Shown: positions 43,786 to 53,338, numbered from the stretch's first letter. The stretch is 64,000 bases of DNA from Cytophagales bacterium UBA2561 (GCA_002340355.1 DDLX01000027.1:62001-126000); one strand, 5' to 3'. Numbers and translations are program-made. Notes: generated from the sequence alone by a model not told the origin.

Positions 43786-43818
43786 CTAATAAACAACACT
43801 TTTAAAACACATTTGAAA

Positions 43819-44973
43819 ATGAAAACTTTAGAAATCACTTCTCCAGACGTTTCTTCAAATATTGAAAAGATTTTCCCTGATGCTCAGGACTTTTTACCAA
43901 TTAATGGGACGGATTATGTAGAATTTTATGTTGGAAATGCCAAACAAGCTGCCCACTTTTATAAGACTGCTTTCGGGTTTCAGTCTTTGGCATATGCAGG
44001 ACTCGAAACGGGGTTAAGAGACCGTGAATCTTATGTTGTAGCACAAGGAAAAATCCGTTTAATTTTGACTTCACCGCTTCGGTCAGGGACAGAAATTGGA
44101 CAACACATTGATAAACACGGTGACGCTGTCAAAGTAATTGCGCTTTGGGTTGATGATACTCGAAAAGCCTTTGAAGAAACCACCAAACGAGGCGCAGAAG
44201 TTTATTTTGAGCCTGTGGTTGAGAAAGATCAATATGGTGAAATTGTAAAAGCAGGCATCAAAACCTATGGTGAGACCATTCATATTTTCATTGAACGGAA
44301 AAATTATAAAGGCGTGTTTTTGCCTCATTTTAAAGCATGGGAAACCGAATATAATCCAAGTTCTTTAGGGTTAAAATATATTGATCATATGGTTGGAAAT
44401 GTAGGATGGAATCAGATGAATAAATGGACAAAATTTTATCGTGAAGTACTGGGGTTCACGCAGTTAGTTTCATTTGATGACCAAGATATTTCTACCGAAT
44501 ACACGGCATTGATGAGTAAGGTAATGAGTAACGGAAATGGACGTATCAAATTTCCAATTAACGAACCCGCCGAAGGACGAAAAAAATCACAAATTGAAGA
44601 ATTTATTAATTTTTATGAGGGCGAAGGAGTTCAACATTTAGCCGTAACTACTGATGACATTATTAGTACCGTTACAGAAATGCAGAAGCGAGGCGTTGAG
44701 TTTTTAACCGTACCACAAACATATTATGATAACCTATTGGAACGAGTTGGTGATATTGATGAAGATATTGAACCACTCCAAAAATTAGGCATCTTGGTTG
44801 ATAGGGATGATGAAGGGTATTTATTACAAATTTTCACTCGTCCGATTGAGCCACGTCCTACTTTATTTTTCGAAATTATTCAGCGAAAAGGTTCAAACTC
44901 ATTTGGTAAAGGAAACTTTAAGGCTCTTTTTGAGTCCATCGAACGAGAACAAGAATTACGAGGAACTTTGTAA
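43819..44973 (+). CDS. hppD: 4-hydroxyphenylpyruvate dioxygenase
   Basis: It converts 4-hydroxyphenylpyruvate to homogentisate in tyrosine degradation, using Fe(II) and O2. The protein has 384 residues. The vicinal-oxygen-chelate fold is duplicated; the iron ligands in the C-terminal half are His190 (YIDHMVGN), His273 (VQHLAV) and Glu352 (FFEIIQRKG). FGKGNFKALFESIEREQ at the C-terminus is the conserved gating helix. I chose ATG 43819, which begins the soluble N-terminus and follows a promoter box. No other tyrosine-catabolic gene (hmgA, fahA) is adjacent. Confidence 0.96.
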   Translation: MKTLEITSPDVSSNIEKIFPDAQDFLPINGTDYVEFYVGNAKQAAHFYKTAFGFQSLAYAGLETGLRDRESYVVAQGKIRLILTSPLRSGTEIGQHIDKHGDAVKVIALWVDDTRKAFEETTKRGAEVYFEPVVEKDQYGEIVKAGIKTYGETIHIFIERKNYKGVFLPHFKAWETEYNPSSLGLKYIDHMVGNVGWNQMNKWTKFYREVLGFTQLVSFDDQDISTEYTALMSKVMSNGNGRIKFPINEPAEGRKKSQIEEFINFYEGEGVQHLAVTTDDIISTVTEMQKRGVEFLTVPQTYYDNLLERVGDIDEDIEPLQKLGILVDRDDEGYLLQIFTRPIEPRPTLFFEIIQRKGSNSFGKGNFKALFESIEREQELRGTL

Positions 44974-45007
44974 AATTCTGGATTATTTCTTTGAATTTTT
45001 TAGTTCT

Positions 45008-45041
45008 AAACCTATAAAGCTTCTAAATACTTTATAGGTTT
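45008..45041. terminator. Bidirectional hairpin between hppD and hypD
   Basis: A perfect 12-bp stem AAACCTATAAAG (45008-45019) / CTTTATAGGTTT (45030-45041) between convergent genes. T-tracts are short on both strands. Confidence 0.7.
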
Positions 45042-45053
45042 AATTATTAAAAA

Positions 45054-46154
45054 TCAAGCTAAAACTTCTTCATTAGCCCCTGCATAATGATAATAGGCAG
45101 CACAAGCTCCTTCGGAAGAAACCATTGGCGCACCTAATGGATTACTTGGTGTACAAGTCTTTGTAAACTGCGAACATTCCTTTGGTTTTTTGATACCTCG
45201 CAACACCTCACCTGCAATGCAATCGGCACACTCTTCGACTTTGGCAATATTGATTTGATATTTTATATTGGCATCAAAATCAATTAGTTCTGGACGAATT
45301 TCATAACCACTTTTGGGGATAGTTCCGATGCCTCGCCACTCACGGTCACGAATTTCAAAAACCCTATCAATTACCTCTTGAGCTTTAGGATTTCCATCTG
45401 TATTTACGACCCGAACGTATTGATTTTCGAGCTTAGCTTCTCCTTTTTCCAGTTGTTCGATTGTCATCAAAATTCCTTGTAATAAATCAACTGGTTCAAA
45501 GCCTGTAGCCACCATTGGAACATTATATTTTTTGACTAAAGGGGAGTATTCTCCCAAGCCCATTATAGTACAAACGTGTCCTGCTGCCAAAAAACCTTGA
45601 ATTAAGTTTTCTTCATCACTCAAAATTGCCTCCATTGCTGGCGGAACTAATACATGAGAAGTTAGAATAGAATAATTTTTTAGTCCTGCTTTTTTAGCCT
45701 GTAAAACCGATAAGGCATTGGCTGGAGCGGTCGTTTCGAAGCCAACAGCAAAAAAGACGATTTCTTCAGTTGGATTTTCTTGAGCATATTTAGCGGCTTC
45801 TAATGGCGAATAAACGATTTTGATTTTTGCTCCTTGGGCTTTGGCTTGGAGTAAACTTTTTTCGGAGCCAGGGACACGCAACATATCACCAAAGGAAAAA
45901 ACAGTTACGCCATTTTCTGCCAAATGAACCGCTTTATCAATGATACTCAAAGGAGTTACACAAACAGGACATCCTGGACCATGAACCATCTGAACTTTTT
46001 TAGGTAATAAATCTAAGAGACCATTTTTTACTAAACTATGGGTTTGTCCTCCACAAATTTCCATAATTGTCCAATTTTGGGTCGTAATTTGGTGGAGTTT
46101 TTCGAGGTGTTTTTTAACTAATTCAGGGCTTCGAAATTCAGATAAATATTTCAT
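45054..46154 (-). CDS. hypD: [NiFe]-hydrogenase maturation factor HypD
   Basis: HypD, with HypC, is the scaffold on which the Fe(CN)2CO group of [NiFe]-hydrogenase is built. The protein has 366 residues from the ATG at 46154, giving the normal start MKYLSEFRSPELVKKHLEKL; 29 further in-frame codons upstream look unlike the family. Conserved blocks are MEICGGQTHSLVKNGL, VHGPGCPVCVTP, FAVGFETTAPANAL and the [4Fe-4S] region CADCIAGEVLRG...CSQFTKTCTPSNPLGAPMVSSEGACAAYY. It is alone: no hypA-F or hydrogenase structural genes are within the window. Confidence 0.96.
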   Translation of the reverse strand: MKYLSEFRSPELVKKHLEKLHQITTQNWTIMEICGGQTHSLVKNGLLDLLPKKVQMVHGPGCPVCVTPLSIIDKAVHLAENGVTVFSFGDMLRVPGSEKSLLQAKAQGAKIKIVYSPLEAAKYAQENPTEEIVFFAVGFETTAPANALSVLQAKKAGLKNYSILTSHVLVPPAMEAILSDEENLIQGFLAAGHVCTIMGLGEYSPLVKKYNVPMVATGFEPVDLLQGILMTIEQLEKGEAKLENQYVRVVNTDGNPKAQEVIDRVFEIRDREWRGIGTIPKSGYEIRPELIDFDANIKYQINIAKVEECADCIAGEVLRGIKKPKECSQFTKTCTPSNPLGAPMVSSEGACAAYYHYAGANEEVLA

Positions 46155-46745
46155 TGTAGTTTTGTATTTTGAGGTGATATAGATTTCATCTGATAAATAA
46201 GAGAGGAAAGAAAACAGCGTACAAGATACTACTTTTTTCACAAAAACCAGATTTATTTAAATAAGCATTATCATTTTACTTAATTGATAATCAATTATTT
46301 AAATAATATACAAGTTAAAAAATCATCTTCTATGAGAGAAAAGATATTTATAATCTGCATCTATCTTCTTTTTTCTAATTTATAGCATTAAAATAATTTA
46401 TACAACTAAACAAAATAATTTCCAAAGCCTTTTGCAACTCAAAATATTGATATAAAGCAAAAATGTTTTTGTACTTTTTTAATCGTAAAAATTCTAAATT
46501 AGAATAAAATTTTATAGTTTTTCTTGAAATAAGAAAATGTTATATTTGTTTGATTTTCAGTCTTTTGTATAATAATGAGAATTACCTTATATTTACACAA
46601 GACAGGTCAAATTATGGCGATATTTTTGACTATCCTCACTTAAAATAGTGAAATTTCATCCTAAAAATTATTTTTACAAAAAAAACTTACTGAAAAGCTA
46701 ATCCAAATTCTTAGTTCATATATTTCCCTAACTAAAAATGTTACC
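46155..46745. other. 591-base divergent spacer upstream of hypD and the broken kinase gene
   Basis: It contains one copy of the 13-mer ATTGATAATCAAT (46283-46295) and a perfect -7 box TATATTTG at 46541-46548. The box would give the kinase gene a leader of about 190 nt. No credible small ORF or strong hairpin was seen. Confidence 0.4.
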
Positions 46746-48008
46746 ATGACGAAGGAGACTTTATTTGGCAGAAATAGTATTATTAAGCTCCAACCAAATG
46801 ATAGAATAGTTACTAAAATTTTAAATCATCCTTTCCCATCTGAACAAGATATTCAGCCTTTTCGAAATGAGTATGAAATTTTAGAAGGAATAGAACTTGA
46901 AGGGGTTCGTAAAGTAATTGATTATCAACAAGAAAGTAATACACATCAATTACGTCTTGAGTATATAGAGGGTAAAACATTTTCTGAATATCTCGAAAAC
47001 AAATCATTATCAATCCTTCAACTTATTAGTTTATTTATTGACTTGAGCAAAGTGATAGGGCGAATTCATCAAGCAGGAATTATTCATAAAGACCTAAACC
47101 TTAATAATATAATTATTTCACCTGATGATAAAATTTATTTAATTGATTTTGGGCTTTCTTCCAAATTTACCCTCAAACAACCCAAGTTAGGCAATCCCAA
47201 AAAGTTAGAAGGAAGTCTATCCTATATTTCCCCTGAACAAACGGGGCGTATGAACCGAAGTGTTGATTACCGTACTGATTTCTATTCTTTGGGAGTGATT
47301 TTGTATCAAGCCTTAACCCAACAATTGCCCTTCCAAATGACCAATGCAATGGATTTGGTCTATGCCCATCTTGCCCAAAAGCCCCTTGCTCCACATGAAA
47401 TAAGATCCGAAGTCCCTAAGATTTTATCGCAAATTACGCTTACTTTATTAGCTAAAAATCCAAACAATCGTTATCAATCTGCCACAGGATTAATTTTTGA
47501 TTTACAAAAAACAAAACGATATTTAGCTAAAAATCAGAAAGATATATTATTTCAGTTGCGCTCAAACGATTTTTCAGGTAAACTTCAAATTCCAGAAAAA
47601 TTGTACGGACGTGATCAGGAAATCAAAACAATTTTAGATGCCTTTCAACGAGTTCTAGCTGGAAGCATTGAGTTGACGATAGTCGCTGGTTATTCGGGAA
47701 CTGGGAAGTCAGTCTTGGTGAATGAAACACACCGCCCCTTGACCAGTACGAAAGGTTATTTTGTAGAAGGAAAATTTGATCAATTCCAGCGAAATATTCC
47801 ATTTTCGGCATGGATTCAGATTTTTAGAAATTTCATTGATTTATTATTGATGGAAAGTGACCAGATGTTAGATTATTGGAAAAATTTAATTTTAGGAGTG
47901 GTCGGTAATCAGGGGGCTGTTTTGACTGAAGTGATTCCAAATTTAGAGACCGTAATTGGAAAACAACCACCCATACCTCAAGTTACAGGACAAGAAGCTC
48001 AGAATTGA
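46746..48008 (+). CDS. Fragment 1: protein kinase domain and ATPase Walker A
   Basis: The fragment has 420 residues and ends at the in-frame TGA. The kinase has catalytic loop HKDLNLNN (His114, Asp116), DFG at 134-136 and an APE-like SPEQTGRM segment. The nucleotide-binding lysine is probably that in VTKIL (about residue 24). The glycine loop is weak, as in other large receptor kinases of this group. An ATPase follows with Walker A GYSGTGKS at 315-322, but its Walker B lies beyond the stop. If translated alone it might still be an active kinase, lacking regulation. Confidence 0.75.
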   Translation: MTKETLFGRNSIIKLQPNDRIVTKILNHPFPSEQDIQPFRNEYEILEGIELEGVRKVIDYQQESNTHQLRLEYIEGKTFSEYLENKSLSILQLISLFIDLSKVIGRIHQAGIIHKDLNLNNIIISPDDKIYLIDFGLSSKFTLKQPKLGNPKKLEGSLSYISPEQTGRMNRSVDYRTDFYSLGVILYQALTQQLPFQMTNAMDLVYAHLAQKPLAPHEIRSEVPKILSQITLTLLAKNPNNRYQSATGLIFDLQKTKRYLAKNQKDILFQLRSNDFSGKLQIPEKLYGRDQEIKTILDAFQRVLAGSIELTIVAGYSGTGKSVLVNETHRPLTSTKGYFVEGKFDQFQRNIPFSAWIQIFRNFIDLLLMESDQMLDYWKNLILGVVGNQGAVLTEVIPNLETVIGKQPPIPQVTGQEAQN

Positions 48009-48068
48009 TTTAATCATGTTATTCAGAATTTTGTCAGAGTAATTACTAATGAAAATCATCCCTTAATT

Positions 48069-49787
48069 TTGTTTATTGATGATTTGCAGTGGGCAGATTT
48101 GGCTTCTTTGGATTTACTTAAGACACTCGTTACGGATATAGAAAACACGCATCTTTTATGTGTAGGAGCTTATCGAGATAATGAAGTTTCACCAACTCAT
48201 CCTTTGGTTTTGACCCTCAAGGATATTCAGGAAACAAGCTTCAATTTGAACCAGATTTTCATTGGAAATTTAGATCAAAAGGCTGTCTTAGAAATGCTTT
48301 CCGAAACACTTCATTGCCCAATAGATGCCAAGTTGGAAGCCCTTAATCAAGTTATTCTCTCCAAAACTCAAGGGAATGCTTTCTTTACGCACCAATTTTT
48401 GAAAAATCTGTACGAAGAAGCACTCTTACGTTTCTCATTTGAAGATAAAGCATGGCATTGGGATAATGACCGAATTATTCAGGCTGATTTTACGGATAAT
48501 GTAGTCGATTTTATGATAAAAAAAGTAGGCAGACTACCCAAGAAGACCCAAGTTTTATTAGAACTAGCGGCATGTATTGGCAGTAGATTTAACCTTGATA
48601 CCCTAAAAATTATTGCTGAAAAAGACCAAGTTGTATCTGATTTAGAAAGAGCAATTTTAGAAGGATTAATTTTCCCAATTGATAATAATGAATATAAATT
48701 TGTCCATGACCGTATCCAACAAGTGGCGTATGCTTTGATTGATAATGAAAGCAAAAATGCAGTCCATTTGAAGGTTGGACAGCTATTGTTAGAAGATACT
48801 TCAGAAGACGAATTACAAGACCGAATTTTTGATATTGTTCCGCATTTTAATCGTGGAAAATACTTACTCCATGAATACGAAGAAATTGTACAATTAGTAG
48901 AATTGAATTTATTGGCAAGTGATAAAGCCATTGGAGCAATTGCCTACGATTCTGCCCTAAATATGCTTCAAGGTTTGTTAGAAATTATTCCGAAACAACA
49001 GCTCTGGGAAACTCATTTTTCACTTCTATTTGCCACCTATAACAACAAAGCCATTTGTGAATATCGTTTGGGTTTATTTGAGGATTCCCAACGAGATTAT
49101 GAAATTTTACAAAAGAAAGCCCAAGCCCCAACTCAAATCGGAAAAATCTACGGAGAAGCCGTTTATTTGCATACAACCATGAACCAATATTTCCGAGCAA
49201 TTGACTTGGCAAGGGAAGGCTTGGCAATGTTAGGAATAGATTTTCCAAAGCACATCACTGTGGAGATTTTGGATGGAGAGTTTGCCAAAGTGAGTAAGTC
49301 CTTGGGGAATCGAAAAATTAAGGATTTATTGCATTTAGAAGAGATGAAAGATCTAAAACAAACAGCTCCACTTGATATTTTAAATATGGTTATTCCACCC
49401 ACTTGGTTAGTGATGCCCAAAGGTTTTGCTTGGAGTACTTTGCAAATGGTGAATTTATCTCAAAAATATGGAAATAGCTTTATATCATCATCTGTTTATG
49501 CAAGTTATGCCTTTTTATTATGTGGACAATCCGCTCAATATCAGCTAGGTTTAGAGTATGGTGAATTAGCTATTGAGCTTAACAAGAAATATCCAAATGT
49601 ATTTATAAAAGGAACAATTCACTTCTTTTTTACTTGTTTTGTTCAACATTGGAAACGACATAAAAAATATAACATTCCACTACACCAAATAGCTCATCAG
49701 GGGTGTCTGGAAGGTGGGGCATATGTTTATGGAGTGTACAATGTTATTTTCTATTTTTCCAACCTTTTCACTCGGATATTTCCTTAA
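48069..49787 (+). CDS. Fragment 2: ATPase Walker B and helical repeat region
   Basis: The open stretch begins just after the TGA and is in the same frame as fragment 1. Walker B LFIDDLQWAD opens it, followed by the ATPase lid and winged-helix part and TPR-like helices. There is no obvious start codon or promoter of its own at this point (48069 is TTG within a conserved motif), so independent translation is doubtful. The last residues, SNLFTRIFP, are out-of-frame sequence produced by the frameshift at 49754-49758. Confidence 0.6.
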   Translation: MFIDDLQWADLASLDLLKTLVTDIENTHLLCVGAYRDNEVSPTHPLVLTLKDIQETSFNLNQIFIGNLDQKAVLEMLSETLHCPIDAKLEALNQVILSKTQGNAFFTHQFLKNLYEEALLRFSFEDKAWHWDNDRIIQADFTDNVVDFMIKKVGRLPKKTQVLLELAACIGSRFNLDTLKIIAEKDQVVSDLERAILEGLIFPIDNNEYKFVHDRIQQVAYALIDNESKNAVHLKVGQLLLEDTSEDELQDRIFDIVPHFNRGKYLLHEYEEIVQLVELNLLASDKAIGAIAYDSALNMLQGLLEIIPKQQLWETHFSLLFATYNNKAICEYRLGLFEDSQRDYEILQKKAQAPTQIGKIYGEAVYLHTTMNQYFRAIDLAREGLAMLGIDFPKHITVEILDGEFAKVSKSLGNRKIKDLLHLEEMKDLKQTAPLDILNMVIPPTWLVMPKGFAWSTLQMVNLSQKYGNSFISSSVYASYAFLLCGQSAQYQLGLEYGELAIELNKKYPNVFIKGTIHFFFTCFVQHWKRHKKYNIPLHQIAHQGCLEGGAYVYGVYNVIFYFSNLFTRIFP

Positions 49788-52021
49788 GTGAAGTCGAAGA
49801 AAGGTTTCAAAATTTTGTGCCTTTTGTGGAGAAAATTAATGACCAAGATGTTTTAGGCGTTCTCAAATTACTATTACAACTCATCAAAAATTTCCATCAA
49901 ACTACTTATCATCCTCTCGTTTTAGATGACAAGAATTTTACAGATGAAGATTACTTTGCAGAACTACAAGAACGCAATTATGGCAATGGATTATGTTATT
50001 ATTATTTGGTCAAAATGATGCTTTATTATACCTACGAATCGTATGACCAAGCCCTTGAAATGGCGGAAAAGTTAAAACCTTACTATGTTTATACGTATAG
50101 TTTATATCACCAAGCTTTATATCATTTTTATTATGCCCTTATCCTTGCCAAAGTTTACCCTTCGGAGGGATTTTATAAACAAACTAAAATTAGACGAAAC
50201 TTAGATGAACAATTAAGTATTTTGAAAAATTGGGCAGAAAATTGTCCTGAAAATTACCTTCATAAATACCAACTTGTCAAGGCAGAAATTGCACAACTCG
50301 AAGGAGAAAATTGGTACGATGTTTTTTGTTTATATGAAGAAGCCATTCATAATGCTCAACAAAGTGAATTCAAAGCACAAGTTGCCATGACAAATGAATT
50401 GTTAGCCAAATTCTTATTTAAAAAAAAGCCAATTATGGCACAAGGTTATCTTTTGCAAGCGTATCAGCTATACAAGCAGTGGGGAGCAATCGCCAAACTG
50501 ACACACATTGAGCAAAATCATCCCGAATTATTTCGCCAAATTTTGCCAATTAGTCCTACGGGGACACATACAACTCAAACGATAGTTGCCAGTAATCAAG
50601 ATTTTGATGTTGAGACGGTACTCAAAGCGACTCACTCACTTTCCAAAAAACTGGATTTGGAGGAGTTATTACACGAAATGTTATTTTTATTGACCAAAAA
50701 TTCGGGAGCAAATAAAATTGTTTTACTTCATAATGAAGAAGGCGTTTGGTATGTTAAAGCAGATCAAGAAGAGGGGAACAATCTGATTCATGAATCACAA
50801 TTATTTAGAAAATATAAAAACATTCCTAAACAACTGATTTCTTATGTGTTACGAAGCAATGAGGTTGTTTTGAGAGATGATATTTCGAAGGATACAACCT
50901 TCGAAAAAGACCACTATATTCAAGAAAAACAAAGTAAATCTGTACTGGTAGTTCCCATCATTCGACAAAGTGAACTGGTTGCGGTAATTTATTTGGAAAA
51001 CAGCTTAAATACAGACGTTTTTCATCAACAAAGATATGATTTAGTCAATGCTTTAGCGACTCAATTAGCCATTTCGATAGATAATACATTACTTTATCAA
51101 AATATGGCTGAAAAAGTCAAAATTCGAACACAAGAACTACAAAACTCCAACGAAGAACTGCTAGTGATGAACGAGGAACTCCAGCAAATCCAAGAAGAAC
51201 TGACTGCTCAACGAGATTTATTATCATTAAGCAATGCAGAGTTAGAGGAATATAAGCACCGAATTGGACAAAGCATCAAATCGGCTCAAATGATTCAACA
51301 AGCTATTTTGCCTTCGGTAGAACTATTTGAGCTTCACTTTGCCGAATATTTTATCCTGAATCGTCCCAAAGATGTGGTTTCAGGAGATTTCTATTGGTTT
51401 GATCTCGTCAATGAGCACAAGATTCTGATTGAAGCGGATTGTACAGGACATGGGGTACCAGGGGCTTTTATGACCTTAATCGGATATTCCATTATTAATC
51501 AAGTGATTAAGGTAGAAAAAGCCATTACTCCAGACGATATTATGATGGGAATTCATCACCGAATTCGTAGGGCATTGCGCCAAAAAACAACAGGTAACTT
51601 AATGGGAATGGATTTGTCTATTTTGGTGATTGAGCAAGAAAATGAAGGTTATAAAATTGATTTTGGAGGTTCTGGACAAAAGTTATATTATACTGAAAAT
51701 CAAAAAGTTAAAAAATTAAAAAATTCTCGACGTAAGGTTGGAGGTTTTAGTAATCACTTACGAAATAAAGTCCCTATGAAGCCTTTACCTTCCTTGGTTT
51801 TGCCCAAAGGAACAGTTTTGTATTTGAGTAGTGACGGTTTTATTGACCAGAATGATGTTTATCGCAAACGCATCGGTATAGAGGAGTTTCTCAGAATTTT
51901 GGAAACCATACACTCCATGCCTTTAGTTCATCAAAAGGTTTATTTGGAAGATGTGCTGACACAACACCAAGGTAAAGAAGAACAACGAGATGATATTTTG
52001 ATCATTGGCATTCGGTTGTAA
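49703..52021 (+). CDS. Fragment 3: GAF, coiled coil and SpoIIE phosphatase
   Basis: The real in-frame content begins about 49759 with FQPFHSDISLSEVEE; the preceding residues from 49703 are an artefact of the frame. It continues the helical repeats, then a GAF domain, a coiled coil rich in NEELxxMNEELQQIQEEL and the SpoIIE domain with DVVSGDFYWF, DCTGHGVPGAFM and SSDGFIDQ. The catalytic aspartates are all present, and the core is nearly identical to that at 21256-23004. A phosphatase could be produced if translation re-initiates. Confidence 0.7.
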   Translation: MSGRWGICLWSVQCYFLFFQPFHSDISLSEVEERFQNFVPFVEKINDQDVLGVLKLLLQLIKNFHQTTYHPLVLDDKNFTDEDYFAELQERNYGNGLCYYYLVKMMLYYTYESYDQALEMAEKLKPYYVYTYSLYHQALYHFYYALILAKVYPSEGFYKQTKIRRNLDEQLSILKNWAENCPENYLHKYQLVKAEIAQLEGENWYDVFCLYEEAIHNAQQSEFKAQVAMTNELLAKFLFKKKPIMAQGYLLQAYQLYKQWGAIAKLTHIEQNHPELFRQILPISPTGTHTTQTIVASNQDFDVETVLKATHSLSKKLDLEELLHEMLFLLTKNSGANKIVLLHNEEGVWYVKADQEEGNNLIHESQLFRKYKNIPKQLISYVLRSNEVVLRDDISKDTTFEKDHYIQEKQSKSVLVVPIIRQSELVAVIYLENSLNTDVFHQQRYDLVNALATQLAISIDNTLLYQNMAEKVKIRTQELQNSNEELLVMNEELQQIQEELTAQRDLLSLSNAELEEYKHRIGQSIKSAQMIQQAILPSVELFELHFAEYFILNRPKDVVSGDFYWFDLVNEHKILIEADCTGHGVPGAFMTLIGYSIINQVIKVEKAITPDDIMMGIHHRIRRALRQKTTGNLMGMDLSILVIEQENEGYKIDFGGSGQKLYYTENQKVKKLKNSRRKVGGFSNHLRNKVPMKPLPSLVLPKGTVLYLSSDGFIDQNDVYRKRIGIEEFLRILETIHSMPLVHQKVYLEDVLTQHQGKEEQRDDILIIGIRL

Positions 52022-52127
52022 AATTAAAACTTAGGTAAGTCAAATTGAGCTACTTTTTTGAGATAAAAAAATAGACTTATTGTTTTCACGCATTAATAAA
52101 ATATTAATTTATAGACTCAAAAATAAT

Positions 52128-52406
52128 TTACATCAAAAAATACAAAACTCCAAGCAAAGCCAATAATGCCCCCGACATCCATTTTAAAAAGAAGGTTTTA
52201 TGAAATTTCTCATCTGGATTTTTGAGGTTTTTTCGCCCCAAATGTTCATGATAATCTCGGTGACAATTTGGGCATAATTTGACAACATCACCTTCACCTT
52301 TGAAGACGGCTTGGGGTAATATATGGTGTTTATCCATCCAAAAGAACTTACCACATTTCGCACAATAATCTTTTTTGGACTCGTCTGCTTGTGATTTTTC
52401 ACTCAT
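52128..52406 (-). CDS. Small HNH-type zinc protein with C-terminal membrane helix
   Basis: The protein has 92 residues. YCAKCGKFF (CxxC) is followed by DKHHILPQAVFKG and LCPNCHRDYHEHLG, the layout of an HNH endonuclease fold with a structural zinc. Residues about 72-91 form a hydrophobic helix, so it is probably a tail-anchored protein, unusual for a nuclease. Its ATG is 1 nt from the stop of the upstream gene, which implies translational coupling. Whether it cuts nucleic acid is unknown. Confidence 0.7.
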   Translation of the reverse strand: MSEKSQADESKKDYCAKCGKFFWMDKHHILPQAVFKGEGDVVKLCPNCHRDYHEHLGRKNLKNPDEKFHKTFFLKWMSGALLALLGVLYFLM

Positions 52407-52407
52407 T

Positions 52408-52815
52408 TCAGTTGAGTTTACCGATTAAAGAAAAATGAAAAGCCCCAATAATCTCATTAACCATTTGAGCATCCGTATAACGGAATTCATAAGGCGAAAT
52501 AGATTTTTCCAGCTTTGTCAAAACCTTATCTAAAATCTCCAATTTATCTGTGCTAGCTCGATTTATCAAATTGATAATCAATGTATTCAAAGGTTTTACT
52601 TTTGGATTTTTTTGAGGATAATTGACCTGTACAAATAATCCCATACTATATTCATTATCATCTGGAAACCGACCTCCACCAGCTTTCAAAATAACCTCAC
52701 TTTCCTCTGATGGAACAACTTTCATCAATTCATCTTGAAGAATAGTTCTGGATTCTTCGTCTATTTTTTCTAAAATCAAAAGCAGTTTTTCCGTTAAATC
52801 AACCGTTATTTCCAT
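52408..52815 (-). CDS. Unknown 135-residue protein coupled to the HNH gene
   Basis: The protein has 135 residues, soluble and mixed alpha/beta, with no family I recognise. It begins MEITVDLTEKLLLILEKIDEES and has a glycine-rich GGGRFPDDNEYSMGLFVQVNY segment. The C-terminal half (LNTLIINLINRASTDKLEILDKVLTKLEKSI) is helical. It is followed after a single base by the HNH gene and preceded by the 137-residue gene 109 nt upstream on the same strand. The three probably form one transcript divergent from two XRE regulators. Confidence 0.6.
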   Translation of the reverse strand: MEITVDLTEKLLLILEKIDEESRTILQDELMKVVPSEESEVILKAGGGRFPDDNEYSMGLFVQVNYPQKNPKVKPLNTLIINLINRASTDKLEILDKVLTKLEKSISPYEFRYTDAQMVNEIIGAFHFSLIGKLN

Positions 52816-52924
52816 AATGTTTTAGTTTTGAATTTACATCAAAAAACACAAAATTTCAAAATAAAGACTTACGAAGTTTTGAGATTTTGAGAGCTTAGCA
52901 AGTCTTTACTGTTGAATTGAGCAT

Positions 52925-53338
52925 TTATTTTAAATGCGGTTTTAAGCTCTCTAAGGATTCCCAACACACAAACTGCATCTCTTTAATCTGTTTTTCTAAC
53001 TCTGAAGCCAACATCGCCCGAGTAGTCGGTCCTTGTCTGATTAAGTCACCTAAATCCTTTTTATTTTCAACTAATGTCTCATCAATTCGCGTATAAAAAT
53101 TCGTAAATAGAGTCATCATCAAATCAGAAAATACTGGTTTAGATCGCTTTTTTGCTTCTTTTTTCAGACTTTTGTCATTGGTCTCTGGAAGGTTTTCTAA
53201 GTCGGTACGAGCTAACGAAAGTTGCCTCCAAGATTCCGCACCTTTCAGGAAATCTTCATCATTCGACTCGGTAATAAATCGAATCAACGTCATTTTTTGC
53301 TCCATTAAATCTGATGTTAAATTCATCGTTTTGAACAT
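52925..53338 (-). CDS. Unknown 137-residue helical protein
   Basis: The protein has 137 residues, predicted all-helical and charged, with no membrane segment and no recognised family. Segments: NLTSDLMEQKMTLIRFITES, LKKEAKKRSKPVFSDLMMTLFTNFYTRIDETLV and the C-terminal KQIKEMQFVCWESLESL. It is the first gene of the three-gene minus-strand set and directly faces the XRE regulator at 53442. A -7 box with an overlapping dyad lies 30-50 nt upstream. Confidence 0.6.
   Translation of the reverse strand: MFKTMNLTSDLMEQKMTLIRFITESNDEDFLKGAESWRQLSLARTDLENLPETNDKSLKKEAKKRSKPVFSDLMMTLFTNFYTRIDETLVENKKDLGDLIRQGPTTRAMLASELEKQIKEMQFVCWESLESLKPHLK

Larger units (their letters stand above)
43446..43818. other. 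373-base divergent spacer between glyS and hppD
   Basis: It holds the glyS -7 box (43480-43487, minus) and the hppD -7 box TATATTTG (43778-43785, plus). An in-frame extension of hppD to 43720 is not credible: it is hydrophobic and Ile-rich and would span the promoter. No other feature was seen. Confidence 0.55.
46746..52021 (+). pseudogene. Interrupted Ser/Thr kinase - AAA ATPase - TPR - GAF - SpoIIE phosphatase gene
   Basis: Read as one gene this would encode about 1758 residues: protein kinase (1-265), AAA/NACHT-like ATPase (about 285-600), helical repeat region (about 620-1240), GAF (about 1280-1450), coiled coil and SpoIIE phosphatase (about 1510-1758). Two lesions break it. At 48006-48008 the codon after GQEAQN is TGA while both sides stay in the same frame, where related proteins commonly have Arg; CGA to TGA is one transition. 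At 49754-49758 a T5 run in TATTTTTCC seems one base short, since adding one T joins YVYGVYNVIFYF to FQPFHSDISLSEVEE. Either the gene is decaying or the sequence has two errors; the three pieces are described separately below. Confidence 0.8.

Noticed and set aside
45900..46241. N-terminal extension of HypD to 46241
   Set aside because: The extra 29 residues are unlike HypD, and ATG 46154 gives the family start.
48006..48008. In-frame TGA as a selenocysteine codon
   Set aside because: No SECIS-like hairpin is evident after it, the aligned residue is Arg rather than Cys, and the gene has a second, independent lesion.
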